The position numbers and the translations under genes are program-made. From an uncultured Paracoccaceae bacterium (GTDB lineage: Bacteria; Pseudomonadota; Alphaproteobacteria; Rhodobacterales; Rhodobacteraceae), in contig CANLNT010000001.1 of assembly GCA_947492825.1 (NCBI GenBank), forward strand, positions 1 through 64,000: a stretch of 64,000 nt of DNA, given 5' to 3'. The notes under the pieces are model-generated. The model made no database searches and had not been told where the DNA came from. It saw nothing but the letters and a program-made list of their open reading frames with translations. How positions within the stretch are numbered: position 1 is the first letter of the stretch; each line of letters opens with the position of its first letter. Positions 25,642-34,470 of this stretch are shown here, in pieces.

Positions 25642-26784
25642 ATGTCAGACGATCTTTGCCTCGCCAATGCACGATTGGTATTGCCGGATCAGATTCTGAC
25701 GGGATCCGTCACGATTGAGCAAGGCGTGATCACCGAGATCGCCGAAGGCGACAAATGCCCAAGCGGCAGCTTGGATTGCGCTGGCGATTTCGTCATGCCC
25801 GGTCTGGTCGAACTGCACACCGACAACCTCGAACGTCATATGGAGCCGCGCCCAGAGGTGGATTGGCCGCATTTGCCTGCACTCATCGCCCATGATGCGG
25901 AATTGGCATCGGTTGGGATCACGACCGTGTTTGATGCTTTGCGCGCGGGATCGATTCATTCAGGCAAAGGGCGCTACATTGACTATGCACGCACGGTCGC
26001 GGATGAGCTTTTGGCAGCCCGCGCCAAAGCTGTGTTCAAGATCAGCCATTTCCTGCACCTGCGCGCAGAAATCTGTTCTGAAACCCTGCTTGACGAATTG
26101 GCCCGTTTCACGCCCGATGACCGTGTCGGCATTGTCAGCCTGATGGATCACACGCCCGGCCAGCGGCAATTCCGCGACCTGACCGCCTTGCGCACCTATG
26201 TCGCCAAGAAACGTGGCATGGATGACAACGACTTCGCTGAACATGTGGCGAACCTGAAAAGGTTGCAGTCCGAATTTGGCGACAAGCACGAAAAGGGTGC
26301 CGTTCTAGAGGCCAAGCGTCTGGGTGCGGTTCTGGCGAGCCACGATGATACGACCCGCGATCACGTTGCAACTTCGCAAGAGAATGGCGTCGGGTTCGCT
26401 GAGTTTCCAACCACCTTAGAGGCCGCGTCAGCCTGCCGCGACCATGGTATCGCCGTCATGATGGGCGCGCCCAACGTCATCCGTGGCGGATCCCATTCCG
26501 GCAACGTCGCCGCAATCGAACTGGCAAAGGCCGATCTGCTGGATATTCTGTCGTCTGACTATGTGCCCGGAGGGTTGTTGATGGCGGCCTTCCGCGTCGC
26601 CGAATTCTGGAACGATCTGCCACGCGCGATTGCGACAGTGACACGCACACCCGCAATGGCGGCGCGATTGCTGGATCGTGGTAGCCTGCAAACAGGTCTG
26701 CGTGGTGATGTCCTGAGGGTGAATAACACCCAAGGCACCCCTGTGCTGCGTGGTGTGTGGGCCAAGGGCACGCGCATCGCCTGA
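25642..26784 (+). CDS. phnM: Ribosyl-phosphonate triphosphate diphosphatase PhnM
   Basis: A 380-residue amidohydrolase-fold enzyme that removes pyrophosphate from 5-phosphoribosyl-type alkylphosphonate triphosphate. Metal ligands are plain: MPGLVELHTDNLERHMEPRP, KISHFLHLRAE, and ASHDDTTRDH. The ATG at 25642 (MSDDLCLANARLVLPD) gives the usual start; upstream in-frame starts run into the divergent DUF1045 gene. It is split from the rest of the operon by that gene and so needs its own promoter in the 49-base gap. Confidence 0.94.
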   Translation: MSDDLCLANARLVLPDQILTGSVTIEQGVITEIAEGDKCPSGSLDCAGDFVMPGLVELHTDNLERHMEPRPEVDWPHLPALIAHDAELASVGITTVFDALRAGSIHSGKGRYIDYARTVADELLAARAKAVFKISHFLHLRAEICSETLLDELARFTPDDRVGIVSLMDHTPGQRQFRDLTALRTYVAKKRGMDDNDFAEHVANLKRLQSEFGDKHEKGAVLEAKRLGAVLASHDDTTRDHVATSQENGVGFAEFPTTLEAASACRDHGIAVMMGAPNVIRGGSHSGNVAAIELAKADLLDILSSDYVPGGLLMAAFRVAEFWNDLPRAIATVTRTPAMAARLLDRGSLQTGLRGDVLRVNNTQGTPVLRGVWAKGTRIA

Positions 26785-26922
26785 TGCGCACAAAGAAACC
26801 GATAGCGCAGGCGACTTTCCGGTCTGCGCCTTCGCCTACCTGTTACAATGTCATGTTTCGGTCCTTGAGGGGGGTACGTCGCATCAAGCGCGCTTTGACC
26901 CCCGAGTTAATAGGAAAGATAC

Positions 26923-29064
26923 ATGTCCGTTCGTACGCTACTTCTTACGTCTTCACTCACTTGTTTTGTGCTGCCAGCCTTTGCGCAAGACATGAACTTC
27001 AACCGGATTGCGTCGTTTCAAGTCGCTGATAACCTGCCAGAGGCCGAAGAAACCTCGGCCGAGATCATCGCAGCCACCGCCGATGGAATGACGCTGGTCT
27101 ACACGGACAGCCCTGGCGCCTCGATTGGCTTCATCGACATCACTGACCCGGCAAACCCGGCCCCACTCGGTGTATTCATGCCAGAGGGAGAACCGACATC
27201 CGTCGCAGTGATCGGGAACCATGCGCTTGCTGGTGTGAACACGTCCCAAAGCTACACAGAGCCATCGGGCTTTCTGGTTGAGATCGACGTGACCACACAG
27301 CAAGAAGTCGGGCGTTGCGATTTGCCCGGTCAGCCTGACAGCGTGGGCATTGCACCTGACGGGTCTTTCCTTGCTGTTGCGATCGAAAACGAACGCGACG
27401 AGGACCTTGGTGATGGCCGCGTGGGCCAGATGCCTGCGGGCTCGGTCTTCATGGTTGATCTTACCGAAGACGGTTTGATCGCATGTGATACCGCACGGGT
27501 TGCCGATATCACGGGCCTCGCCGACATTGCGCCGGAAGATCCAGAGCCAGAGTTCGTGTCCATCAACAGCGAAAACGAAGTCGTGGTGACCCTGCAGGAA
27601 AACAATCACATCGTGGTTTTGTCTTCTGCTGGCGAGGTCCTCAGCCACTTTTCCGCCGGTGAAGTCACGCTGAACGGCGTCGACACCAATGAAGAAGGCG
27701 CGCTGGTGTTCAACCAGACAATCACCGTCCCGCGCGAACCCGACAGCATCACATGGATCGACAACACCCATTTCGCCATGGCCAACGAAGGCGACATGGA
27801 CGGCGGATCGCGCGGCTGGACGATCTTCAGCCAAGACGGCGATGTGGTCTTTGAAAGCGGCGTTTCGTTCGAACATGCCATTATCTCGGTGGGCCACTAC
27901 CCCGAAGAACGCTCAGGCAACAAAGGCGTGGAACCCGAAAGCGTGACGTTTGATGTTTTTGGCGGCACACCTTTCGTCTTTGTTGGCGCGGAGCGGTCCT
28001 CCATCGTGGGTGTCTATGACATTACCGATCCCGCCGCTCCTGAATTGACGCAGCTCTTGCCATCGGGCATCGGGCCAGAGGGCTATGTGACAATCCCAGA
28101 GCGTAACCTGCTGGTCTCTGCCAATGAAGTTGACGACGCAGGTGCGCGCGCGCACGTCATGCTTTTTGAATACCAAGAGGCCGCAGCAACCTACCCGCAT
28201 CTGACCTCTGCAGGTATGGATGAATTGACAGGATGGGGCGCGATCTCTGGTCAGGTCATGGCCGAGGACGGCACGATCTACGCCGTGTCTGACAGTTTCT
28301 ACGGTATGCAGCCCACGATTTTTCATATCGACGTGTCAGAGACTCCTGCTCAAATCGTGGACGCCATTCGGGTCACGCGCGAAGGCCAGCCCGCGCAACT
28401 GTTGGACATGGAAGGCATTGCGCTGGACGGTGACGGCGGCTTCTGGATTGCGTCCGAGGGTCGGTCTGACCGTCTTGTGCCCCACGCGATTTATCACGTC
28501 GGTGCAGATGGCGCGATTGAGGATTATATCGCCTTGCCAGATGAACTGCTCGCGGTTGAACGCCGTTTCGGGTTCGAAGGGATCACGCGCGTGGATGACA
28601 TGCTTTATGTCGCCGTGCAGCGCGAATGGCGCGACGATCCAGCAAACCACGCCAAAGTCCTCGGCTACAATCTGGAAACCGAAGAATGGTCGGTGATCCA
28701 CTACGCCAAGACTAAGCCGTCAACGGGCTGGGTCGGCCTGTCAGAAATCGTCGCACATGGCGGTTTCATGTACTTCATTGAACGCGACAACCAGCACGAC
28801 ACCCGTGCAGTGACCAAGATCATCACCCGAGTGCCAATGTCGGCGATGAAGGGCATCGTCGCACTAGGAGAGACACCAGCGGTGCTAGAGCCTGAATTGG
28901 TCGTTGATCTGTTGCCCTATCTGACATCCACGGGTGGCTATGTCCTCGACAAGGTCGAAGGTCTGGCCATCGCAGAAGATGGCACAATGTGGGTTTCCAC
29001 GGATAACGACGGTGTCGACGACCATTCGGGTGAGACGATGTTCTTCTCGATCAGCATGGAATGA
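26923..29064 (+). CDS. Secreted esterase-like/phytase-type protein with beta-propeller repeats
   Basis: A 713-residue protein with a signal peptide (about 1-22, PAFA/QD). The N-terminal 430 residues contain propeller-like repeats of a choice-of-anchor type (GFIDITDPANPAPLG, VGVYDITDPAAPELT). The C-terminal 280 residues match the esterase-like domain of the phytase family (LLDMEGIALDGDGGFWIASEG, GFEGITRVDD, YVLDKVEGLAIAEDG). It probably hydrolyses phosphate esters in the periplasm or outside. AGGAAAG precedes the ATG. TTACAATGTCAT (26843-26854) upstream resembles part of a PHO box but with wrong spacing. Confidence 0.82.
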   Translation: MSVRTLLLTSSLTCFVLPAFAQDMNFNRIASFQVADNLPEAEETSAEIIAATADGMTLVYTDSPGASIGFIDITDPANPAPLGVFMPEGEPTSVAVIGNHALAGVNTSQSYTEPSGFLVEIDVTTQQEVGRCDLPGQPDSVGIAPDGSFLAVAIENERDEDLGDGRVGQMPAGSVFMVDLTEDGLIACDTARVADITGLADIAPEDPEPEFVSINSENEVVVTLQENNHIVVLSSAGEVLSHFSAGEVTLNGVDTNEEGALVFNQTITVPREPDSITWIDNTHFAMANEGDMDGGSRGWTIFSQDGDVVFESGVSFEHAIISVGHYPEERSGNKGVEPESVTFDVFGGTPFVFVGAERSSIVGVYDITDPAAPELTQLLPSGIGPEGYVTIPERNLLVSANEVDDAGARAHVMLFEYQEAAATYPHLTSAGMDELTGWGAISGQVMAEDGTIYAVSDSFYGMQPTIFHIDVSETPAQIVDAIRVTREGQPAQLLDMEGIALDGDGGFWIASEGRSDRLVPHAIYHVGADGAIEDYIALPDELLAVERRFGFEGITRVDDMLYVAVQREWRDDPANHAKVLGYNLETEEWSVIHYAKTKPSTGWVGLSEIVAHGGFMYFIERDNQHDTRAVTKIITRVPMSAMKGIVALGETPAVLEPELVVDLLPYLTSTGGYVLDKVEGLAIAEDGTMWVSTDNDGVDDHSGETMFFSISME

Positions 29065-29084
29065 AGCTTGGCTTCACAACCTCG

Positions 29085-29124
29085 ATGAGCCCCGCCGCAC
29101 GTTGCGCGCGGGGCTCATTGTTTT
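29085..29124 (+). terminator. Terminator after the phytase-type gene
   Basis: ATGAGCCCCGC (29085-29095) pairs perfectly with GCGGGGCTCAT (29108-29118) across a 12-base loop, followed by TGTTTTT. Confidence 0.9.
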
Positions 29125-29126
29125 TC

Positions 29127-29504
29127 CATTTGAAGGCGAGCACCCTCTTGGCTAAAGGGACCCCATCTGCTGAACACAGCACATCGGGTTTGTGGCATTC
29201 CCTTACGGGAACCTTCTGCCGACTGAGATCGGCATCTTTGGGGCTGCGGCCAATATTCTCTAGCCGCCGGATACTGCGCGCCGCTGCTCAAACAACAAAA
29301 TGAAAGCAACCTTAGATTTGCGAAATTTTGACATCCGCAAAGCTGAGACCCAGTAAGAATAGTCAGTAAATTTCAATGGCCGCTTTGGTGAAACCGGCCG
29401 CACTTAGAAACGCACATCCTGCAAATTCGAGAGAATGCCGCGTCAGGAACATGCCCAGTCACCAAGGCCGGTTTTGTCTGCAAATCTGCCCTGATCCCTC
29501 GGGC
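29127..29504. other. Gap without a recognisable gene
   Basis: About 380 bases separate the phytase-type terminator from the convergent response regulator gene. No frame gives a credible protein, no ribosome-binding site and start pair stands out, and no tRNA or strong hairpin was seen. An open frame from 29376 is the antisense shadow of the regulator gene. Confidence 0.6.
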
Positions 29505-29876
29505 CTATCCTCGCCCACGCGCGGCCAGATCATTGATCCCTTCGATCAGTTCCGCCTCGGCGATGGGTTTGGTCATGCGGATCACCTCGCTAAAGCGCGG
29601 ATGCAATTGCCCGGCACTGCCGTAGCCGCTCAGAAACATGAACGGCACGTTGCGTTCCAGCAGGTGCTGGGCAAAGCCTTCACTGGTGGTGCCATCGCCC
29701 AGGTTGATGTCCAGAACGGCCACGTCAAACGGCGTTTCCTCGGCCCCGTTTTCCGCGCTTTTCAGGTCGGCATAGGGGCCCACAACCTCGAACCCGTGTT
29801 TTTCGAGGGCAGCCTTGATTCCGAAGGCAATCATCATCTGGTCCTCAAGCAGCAGGACGCGGGGCGTGGCAGTCAT
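29505..29876 (-). CDS. Single-domain response regulator
   Basis: A 123-residue receiver domain with no output domain. Acidic pair Glu11-Asp12, phosphoacceptor Asp56 (VAVLDINLGDG) and Lys103 (MTKPI) are in place. It overlaps the kinase gene by 4 bases, so the two form a pair. Without an output domain it must act by protein contact or as a phosphate sink. The target is unknown. Confidence 0.93.
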   Translation of the reverse strand: MTATPRVLLLEDQMMIAFGIKAALEKHGFEVVGPYADLKSAENGAEETPFDVAVLDINLGDGTTSEGFAQHLLERNVPFMFLSGYGSAGQLHPRFSEVIRMTKPIAEAELIEGINDLAARGRG

Positions 29877-30892
29877 GGGGTCGTCTCCAGTGGAAAGTTC
29901 AACGTATAGGTCAGGCCGGTTGCCGGGACATCGCGCGACACGTCGGCTTGCAATTCGGCAGGCAGGATATCAAGCAGCAAGATGTTACCAAATCCGCGCG
30001 GCCCCTCGGCATCAATGGCTGCCTTTGTGGTCCGGGTTTCAACCCAGCGCAGCGTGGCGCGATTGTCGGCCACCCTTGCGGACAGGCTGACATGGCCGTC
30101 GGCATCCGACAGCGCCCCGTATTTGGCGGCATTGGTCAAAAGCTCGTGGAACGCCATCGAAACCGTCATCACCTGCCGCGCCGGGATCCGCACCGGGTCA
30201 CCTTCCAACGTGACCCGGTTCAGGTTCTGCCCCAGAAAAGCAGCGGCCTCACGCTTGAACAGGGCGAACAACTCCACATCAGACCAGTCTCCGCGTCGCA
30301 GGGAATCGTGGGACAGGGCCACAGCGCGCAGCCGGTCATAGGTGGCTCGGTAATAGCTGTCGACATCGGTATGCCCGGTGCGCGACAGGTCCATCACGGC
30401 AATCGCGGTGGACAGGGTGTTCTTCACGCGGTGCTCTAATTCGTACAGCAACATGTCCATCTGCTGCTCTTGCCGTTTTTCGGCGGTAATGTCGCGCACA
30501 GTGCCCACCAGCCGAACGGGTCTGCCATCCTCAAAAATGCAATCCGCCACCGCGCGCACCCAGCGCATGGGCGCGCCATCCAGCGGGTACAGGCGATAGG
30601 AGATGTCCAGATGCCCGTCATTTGCAGGGTCCAGCGCTCTGGCGGTTTCCGCATCATGAAGTGCGTGATCCTCAGGATGCACGCCCCGAAGGACCAGATC
30701 ATAGTTTGTCGGCTGGTCCGCCGAGACGCCCCAGATTTCGCGCACGCGGTCGTCCCAGAATGTCTCCTGTGTGGCGGGGTCGAATTCGAACACCCCGATG
30801 TCCGACGCGCGCAAGGCAACCTCGCGCCGGCGCTGGGCTGCATCTTCGATGCGTAGGATGCGCAACGCATCCGAGGGCGCTTGATGGGTCAT
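29873..30892 (-). CDS. PAS-domain HWE-family sensor histidine kinase
   Basis: A 339-residue soluble kinase with no membrane segment. A PAS domain spans about residues 25-140 (SDIGVFEFDPATQETFW, VGTVRDITAEK). The phospho-acceptor His154 is in ELEHRVKNTL, the N-box reads AFHELLTNAAKYGAL with His249 and Asn254, and Trp283-x-Glu285 completes the HWE signature. HWE kinases often feed the alphaproteobacterial general stress response or light sensing; no flavin-binding Cys motif is obvious in the PAS domain. It is the upstream gene of a two-gene unit with the regulator. Confidence 0.92.
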   Translation of the reverse strand: MTHQAPSDALRILRIEDAAQRRREVALRASDIGVFEFDPATQETFWDDRVREIWGVSADQPTNYDLVLRGVHPEDHALHDAETARALDPANDGHLDISYRLYPLDGAPMRWVRAVADCIFEDGRPVRLVGTVRDITAEKRQEQQMDMLLYELEHRVKNTLSTAIAVMDLSRTGHTDVDSYYRATYDRLRAVALSHDSLRRGDWSDVELFALFKREAAAFLGQNLNRVTLEGDPVRIPARQVMTVSMAFHELLTNAAKYGALSDADGHVSLSARVADNRATLRWVETRTTKAAIDAEGPRGFGNILLLDILPAELQADVSRDVPATGLTYTLNFPLETTP

Positions 30893-31068
30893 CTGAACCT
30901 TTTGATGCGGGCGCAGCCCGTCGTTTCAGCCACGCGCACTACACCCTAACGTATATCCGGCGGCCCGGCTACGGCCTTACGGTTGTGCACAATCCGGCCT
31001 CACTGCGGCCCCAAAATGCCCGCAAGCAATGGTTAACGTGATCCCGTCGCTGGAAAAAGAGGCTCGTT

Positions 31069-31650
31069 ATGCCGCTCAAATCGCTCTATTTTGTTGCCGT
31101 GTTGGGCATCTTTGCCATTGCTGCCACGCTCTTTGCCTGGGGCCAGCCGCTGATCTGCACCTGTGGGCAGGTCAAGCTCTGGGTCGGCTCGGTCTTTGAC
31201 AGCGGCAATTCGCAGCACATCGCCGATTGGTACACGCTCAGCCACATCCTGCACGGTGTGCTGATCGCGCTTGTCGGGCGCGTGTTCTTTCCCCAGCTTG
31301 GGTTCAAACCGCTCTTTGCGACCGCGATTGCGACCGGCATCGGGTGGGAGATTATTGAGCATACGGATTTCGTGCTCAACGCCTTCCGCGCCACCACGAT
31401 CAACGCGGGCTACCACGGTGACAGCGTGCTCAATGCCGTGGCGGACTATATCTGGATGATGGGCGGCTTCTTTACCGCCTGGCACTTGCGCAAACGCGTG
31501 GTGATTGCGCTGGTCGCAGCGTTAGAGCTTTCGGCCGCCTTCATCGCCCGCGACAGCCTCGCCCTGTCCACGCTGATGCTGATCTATCCGCTGGATGCCG
31601 TCGAGGACTGGCAGCAGGAAATCAATCCACGCCGTCTCGCGTCAGCTTGA
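31069..31650 (+). CDS. DUF2585 family membrane protein
   Basis: A 193-residue inner-membrane protein with about four hydrophobic segments. The pattern ICTCGQVKLWVGSVFDSGNS, QHIADWYTLSHILHGVL and GIGWEIIEHTDFVLN is that of DUF2585 (UPF0314), common in alphaproteobacteria and without a known function. Several conserved His, Asp and Glu residues lie near the membrane face. AAGAGGCTCGTT precedes the ATG. Its 3' end overlaps the convergent DUF4334 gene by 29 bases. Confidence 0.88.
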   Translation: MPLKSLYFVAVLGIFAIAATLFAWGQPLICTCGQVKLWVGSVFDSGNSQHIADWYTLSHILHGVLIALVGRVFFPQLGFKPLFATAIATGIGWEIIEHTDFVLNAFRATTINAGYHGDSVLNAVADYIWMMGGFFTAWHLRKRVVIALVAALELSAAFIARDSLALSTLMLIYPLDAVEDWQQEINPRRLASA

Positions 31651-32107
31651 AGAAAAACGGATCGGCCCCGCGCTGATCCATGCAACCCAGCACAGTGGCG
31701 TCATCTATACGCCGGAAAACATCGCAAATCGGCTTGGCGTCATAGATCATCGTGGCCGAGGTCACGCCGCGATAGTCCATCATCCGCAACCGCGCGCGGG
31801 GATTGCGCGTTGCGATCAGCGGACGGGTCAGCGGAAACGCCAACCGCACAAGGGCAGGGGGCAGATGCACGCCCCAGGTCAATGGCAGCAACGCCGGGTT
31901 CACCGCATAAGTGCCCTCGGCCCCATGCAGCAATGGATGCACGTCTTCTGGCCCCTCAAACGCCTTGCCCCACCACTGTGCCGCACCCAACAGCGCATCC
32001 AGCTTGTGCCCCGTTGGCACGGCTTCACCACGCCAGCGGCCCGTCATGTCCGCGACGGTGACCGGGGCCAAACCGTCAAACCACGCCAGCGCCTCTGCCG
32101 GGGTCAT
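31622..32107 (-). CDS. DUF4334/GXWXG domain protein
   Basis: A 161-residue protein with the GxWxG element TGRWRGEAVPTGHKLDALL near the start and MMDYRGVTSATMIYDAKPI in the C-terminal DUF4334 part. The function is unknown. The ATG at 32107 overlaps the stop of the oxygenase gene (ATGA); a GTG at 32113 would add two residues. The two genes form an operon. Confidence 0.87.
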   Translation of the reverse strand: MTPAEALAWFDGLAPVTVADMTGRWRGEAVPTGHKLDALLGAAQWWGKAFEGPEDVHPLLHGAEGTYAVNPALLPLTWGVHLPPALVRLAFPLTRPLIATRNPRARLRMMDYRGVTSATMIYDAKPICDVFRRIDDATVLGCMDQRGADPFFFKLTRDGVD

Positions 32108-32700
32108 TCCCACTTGTAATTGAACGACACGCTGATCCGCTCGTCCTCTGCCATGTTCATCGGCACCTCATGGCGCAGCCAGCTTTCCCACAGCAGAACA
32201 TCACCGACCTTCGGTTTGACATAGACGAACTGCCGCAAATGCTCTGGCGCATCCTTGGTCCGCGGCGGGGCGGCCATCATCATCTGCAACCTTGGGTCCT
32301 CGAACTTGATGGCAGAGGCCCCCTCGGGCATCGCCACATATGTCGTCCCGCTGATGACAGAGTGCGGATGAATGTGCGCGGTATGAATGCCACCCTCAGG
32401 CAGAATGTTGATCCACAAATCCTCCAGCACGATCTTTTTGTCGCCCAGATCAAAATGCAGGTCTTTCACAAAACCCGCGACATGCTTGTCCAACTCCTCC
32501 ACAAGGTCCTTAAAAATCGGAAACCGCCACGGCAGATCGGTCAGCGAGGCATAGGACGTATACCCCGGAAACTCATGCGCCTCACACCATTCCTGCCCCG
32601 CCTCATCGTCATCAGCGATCACAAGGCAGGATTGCTCCAACTCAGCCGCGTCGATGCCTTTGAGTTGGGAATGGTAGAGCGGGGTGGAGAAGAGGTTCAT
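32104..32700 (-). CDS. TIGR02466-family putative 2-oxoglutarate/Fe(II) oxygenase
   Basis: A 198-residue protein starting MNLFSTPLYHSQLKGID. The double-stranded beta-helix iron site is suggested by HTAHIHPHSVISGTTYV and by LRHEVPMN near the C-terminus, with an Arg in DERISVSFNYKW for the co-substrate. These features match TIGR02466. Family members of this kind have been linked to hydroxylation of small molecules or proteins; the substrate here is unknown. It is first of a two-gene unit. Confidence 0.87.
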   Translation of the reverse strand: MNLFSTPLYHSQLKGIDAAELEQSCLVIADDDEAGQEWCEAHEFPGYTSYASLTDLPWRFPIFKDLVEELDKHVAGFVKDLHFDLGDKKIVLEDLWINILPEGGIHTAHIHPHSVISGTTYVAMPEGASAIKFEDPRLQMMMAAPPRTKDAPEHLRQFVYVKPKVGDVLLWESWLRHEVPMNMAEDERISVSFNYKWE

Positions 32701-32785
32701 TTTTGACCTGTATCCTCAACATTGCGTGGCGACACGACCTTTTGCGCTACGGGAACTAGTTTCGGATAAGGTAAGAATTCGACAC

Positions 32786-33478
32786 CTACAAGTAAGTGCA
32801 ACTAAACCAATTATCAGTTCCCACTAGCGTGTCATCACTGGAGTAGCCGGGCGCGCCCACTTCGCCTTTAAAGTCAAAGGTCTCCTTCGGCTCTAAATCA
32901 AAGCGAGTCGATACGGTCTCTCCAACGGACCAAGTTTCGCGAGAGTCCCTATATTTATTTACTCCGCGTACAGTCGCGGAGCATCTGACGCTCGCGGTGC
33001 TGGTATTGGTGTAAATGTAGTGGAACCGTCCTATCCAGTTGATATCTGCCAACGAGTCACTTCTCCGAAACATCCCCGCTCTGTCCCAATTAACCTGAAT
33101 TAGGTCGCGTTGCAGCACATCTGATGCATCTGCTGGTAGGCGGTTCTCACGACGTATGCGACCTACGCAAAACAAATAGCGTTCATAGAGCTCAACTTTT
33201 GCTTCATCCCCAACCGACCGATCACTTAGAATGATTCCTTCGACCTCGGCCTTCGTTTCTTGTGTCAGCCTAGCGCCGTTTGACGAAATAACAGCGCTAA
33301 GTTGCCTATTCACGCTTTCTGAGAGACCCGCTCCACAAAGGGCGATGGTGTTGCCTGTTTCTGCAGTGAGCCGCGCTACGTTGGGAGGCGTGGCGGCTGT
33401 GGGGCTCGTTCCAGCACAGCCAAGCAGCAACCAGATCACACTGACTGAAATTATAGTCCAGTTTGTTGTGAGACACAT
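32786..33478 (-). CDS. Putative lipoprotein, paralogue of the adjacent gene in its N-terminal part
   Basis: A 230-residue protein with a lipobox (LLGC, Cys21). Residues 42-110 (NTIALCGAGLSESVNRQL ... YLFCVGRI) align with the whole mature part of the neighbouring lipoprotein, including both cysteines, which may form a disulfide. The C-terminal 110 residues are a separate, probably beta-rich domain with two more cysteines (VRCSATVRG and WFSCTYL). No known family. Codon use and AT content differ from the ribosomal genes. It overlaps the upstream paralogue by 28 bases. Confidence 0.65.
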   Translation of the reverse strand: MCLTTNWTIISVSVIWLLLGCAGTSPTAATPPNVARLTAETGNTIALCGAGLSESVNRQLSAVISSNGARLTQETKAEVEGIILSDRSVGDEAKVELYERYLFCVGRIRRENRLPADASDVLQRDLIQVNWDRAGMFRRSDSLADINWIGRFHYIYTNTSTASVRCSATVRGVNKYRDSRETWSVGETVSTRFDLEPKETFDFKGEVGAPGYSSDDTLVGTDNWFSCTYL

Positions 33479-33759
33479 GCCAAGAATGCTGGATAGATGG
33501 TGGGCAGACTTTCTGCGGTCACGCCAGGGTTGTTCAGAATTGCCGCTTTAAAATCTTCCTCGGTGCCAGCGCTTATCTGGCCCTCACGTTCAGCCTTATT
33601 TATCGCGACTTCTAGACCCGCTTTGCTTTGCGAAGTAAAGCCTCCACCACAAAGAGTAACTGTCCGCTGAACGGTATCAAACGACTGAGATCGCTCAGGT
33701 GCACTACCGGTGCAGCTTGCTGTCAGGCTAATCGCCGACATTAATAGGATACGTAACAA
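33451..33759 (-). CDS. Small putative lipoprotein, N-domain paralogue
   Basis: A small lipoprotein of about 102 residues. A TTG at 33759 with GAGG eight bases upstream gives a compact lipoprotein signal, MLRILLMSAISLTASC; starts at 33813 (ATG) or 33741 (ATG) are possible. The mature part RTVTLCGGGFTSQSKAGLEV ... AFLACVSQQ repeats the first domain of the following gene, with the same Cys spacing. Family and function are unknown. It is transcribed away from the rpmC promoter at 33841. Confidence 0.6.
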   Translation of the reverse strand: MLRILLMSAISLTASCTGSAPERSQSFDTVQRTVTLCGGGFTSQSKAGLEVAINKAEREGQISAGTEEDFKAAILNNPGVTAESLPTIYPAFLACVSQQTGL

Positions 33760-33840
33760 ATCTTTCCCCTCTAATTTCCTGGAGGGTACACCTATTTCGC
33801 TTAAAATCAACAATGTACATTTATTGGTCTAATCCCCCCC

Positions 33841-33869
33841 TTGCCACATCCCGCCAACCCCCCTATACG
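33841..33869 (+). promoter_or_regulatory. Promoter of the rpmC (spc) segment
   Basis: TTGCCA (33841-33846), a 17-bp C-rich spacer and TATACG (33864-33869), followed by CCCACTTCTACCCA. This agrees closely with the promoters at 1033 and 5191. It lies 78 bases before rpmC and right at the end of the 25.7-kb block. Confidence 0.82.
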
Positions 33870-33946
33870 GCCCACTTCTACCCACTCCACCGGGAATCAG
33901 GTGACCTTTCGGGGCCTGCCGGTGATGTTGAAAAAGGAGCCGTCCA

Positions 33947-34153
33947 ATGGACGCCAATGAACTGCGGGGCAAGACCCCCGATCAGCTGCGTGATGAGCTG
34001 ACAAACCTGAAGAAAGAAGCCTTCAACCTGCGTTTCCAGCAGGCCACCGGCCAGCTTGAGAACACAGCCGCCATGCGCAAAGCGCGCCGCGCGGCCGCTC
34101 AAGTCAAAACCATTCTGAACGAAAAAGCAGCCGACGCTGCCAAGGAGGCTTAA
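33947..34153 (+). CDS. rpmC: 50S ribosomal protein L29
   Basis: A 68-residue helical hairpin protein with the L29 pattern [20 protein letters not shown] and [20 protein letters not shown]29 lies at the tunnel exit next to L23. AAAAGGAGC precedes the ATG. It is now the first gene of its transcript instead of following rplP. Confidence 0.97.
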   Translation: MDANELRGKTPDQLRDELTNLKKEAFNLRFQQATGQLENTAAMRKARRAAAQVKTILNEKAADAAKEA

Positions 34154-34156
34154 TCC

Positions 34157-34387
34157 ATGCCTAAGCGTATCCTGTCCGGTGTTGTCACAAGCAACCAGAA
34201 CGCGCAGACCGTCACCGTGTCTGTCGAGCGTCGCTTCAAGCACCCGCTGCTGCAGAAAACTGTGCGGAAATCCAAGAAGTACCGCGCACACGACGAAAAC
34301 AACGCTTTCAACGTCGGCGACCAGGTCCGTATCCAGGAATGTGCGCCGAAATCGAAAACCAAACGCTGGGAAGTGATCGCCTCCTAA
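34157..34387 (+). CDS. rpsQ: 30S ribosomal protein S17
   Basis: A 76-residue OB-fold protein with [20 protein letters not shown] at the start and the family motif [18 protein letters not shown] at the end. S17 is a primary 16S rRNA binder in the 30S body. It is separated by 3 bases from rpmC and by 83 bases from rplN; a GGGGGCCC-rich stretch in that gap may form a weak hairpin. Confidence 0.97.
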   Translation: MPKRILSGVVTSNQNAQTVTVSVERRFKHPLLQKTVRKSKKYRAHDENNAFNVGDQVRIQECAPKSKTKRWEVIAS

Positions 34388-34470
34388 GGGCGGGCACTGA
34401 GCAGCATAATCGAAACCCTGGGGGCCCGGTCAGAAATCGGGGATAGCCTCATAGGTCGGAAGGAAACCAA

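Noticed and set aside
26840-26854. PHO box before the phytase-type gene
   Set aside because: CTGTTAC and TGTCAT halves are present, but the spacing is two to three bases short of the 7-4-7 layout.
29376-29909. 177-codon plus-strand frame around the response regulator
   Set aside because: Antisense to a receiver domain with all phosphorylation residues; the 5' part lies in an empty gap.
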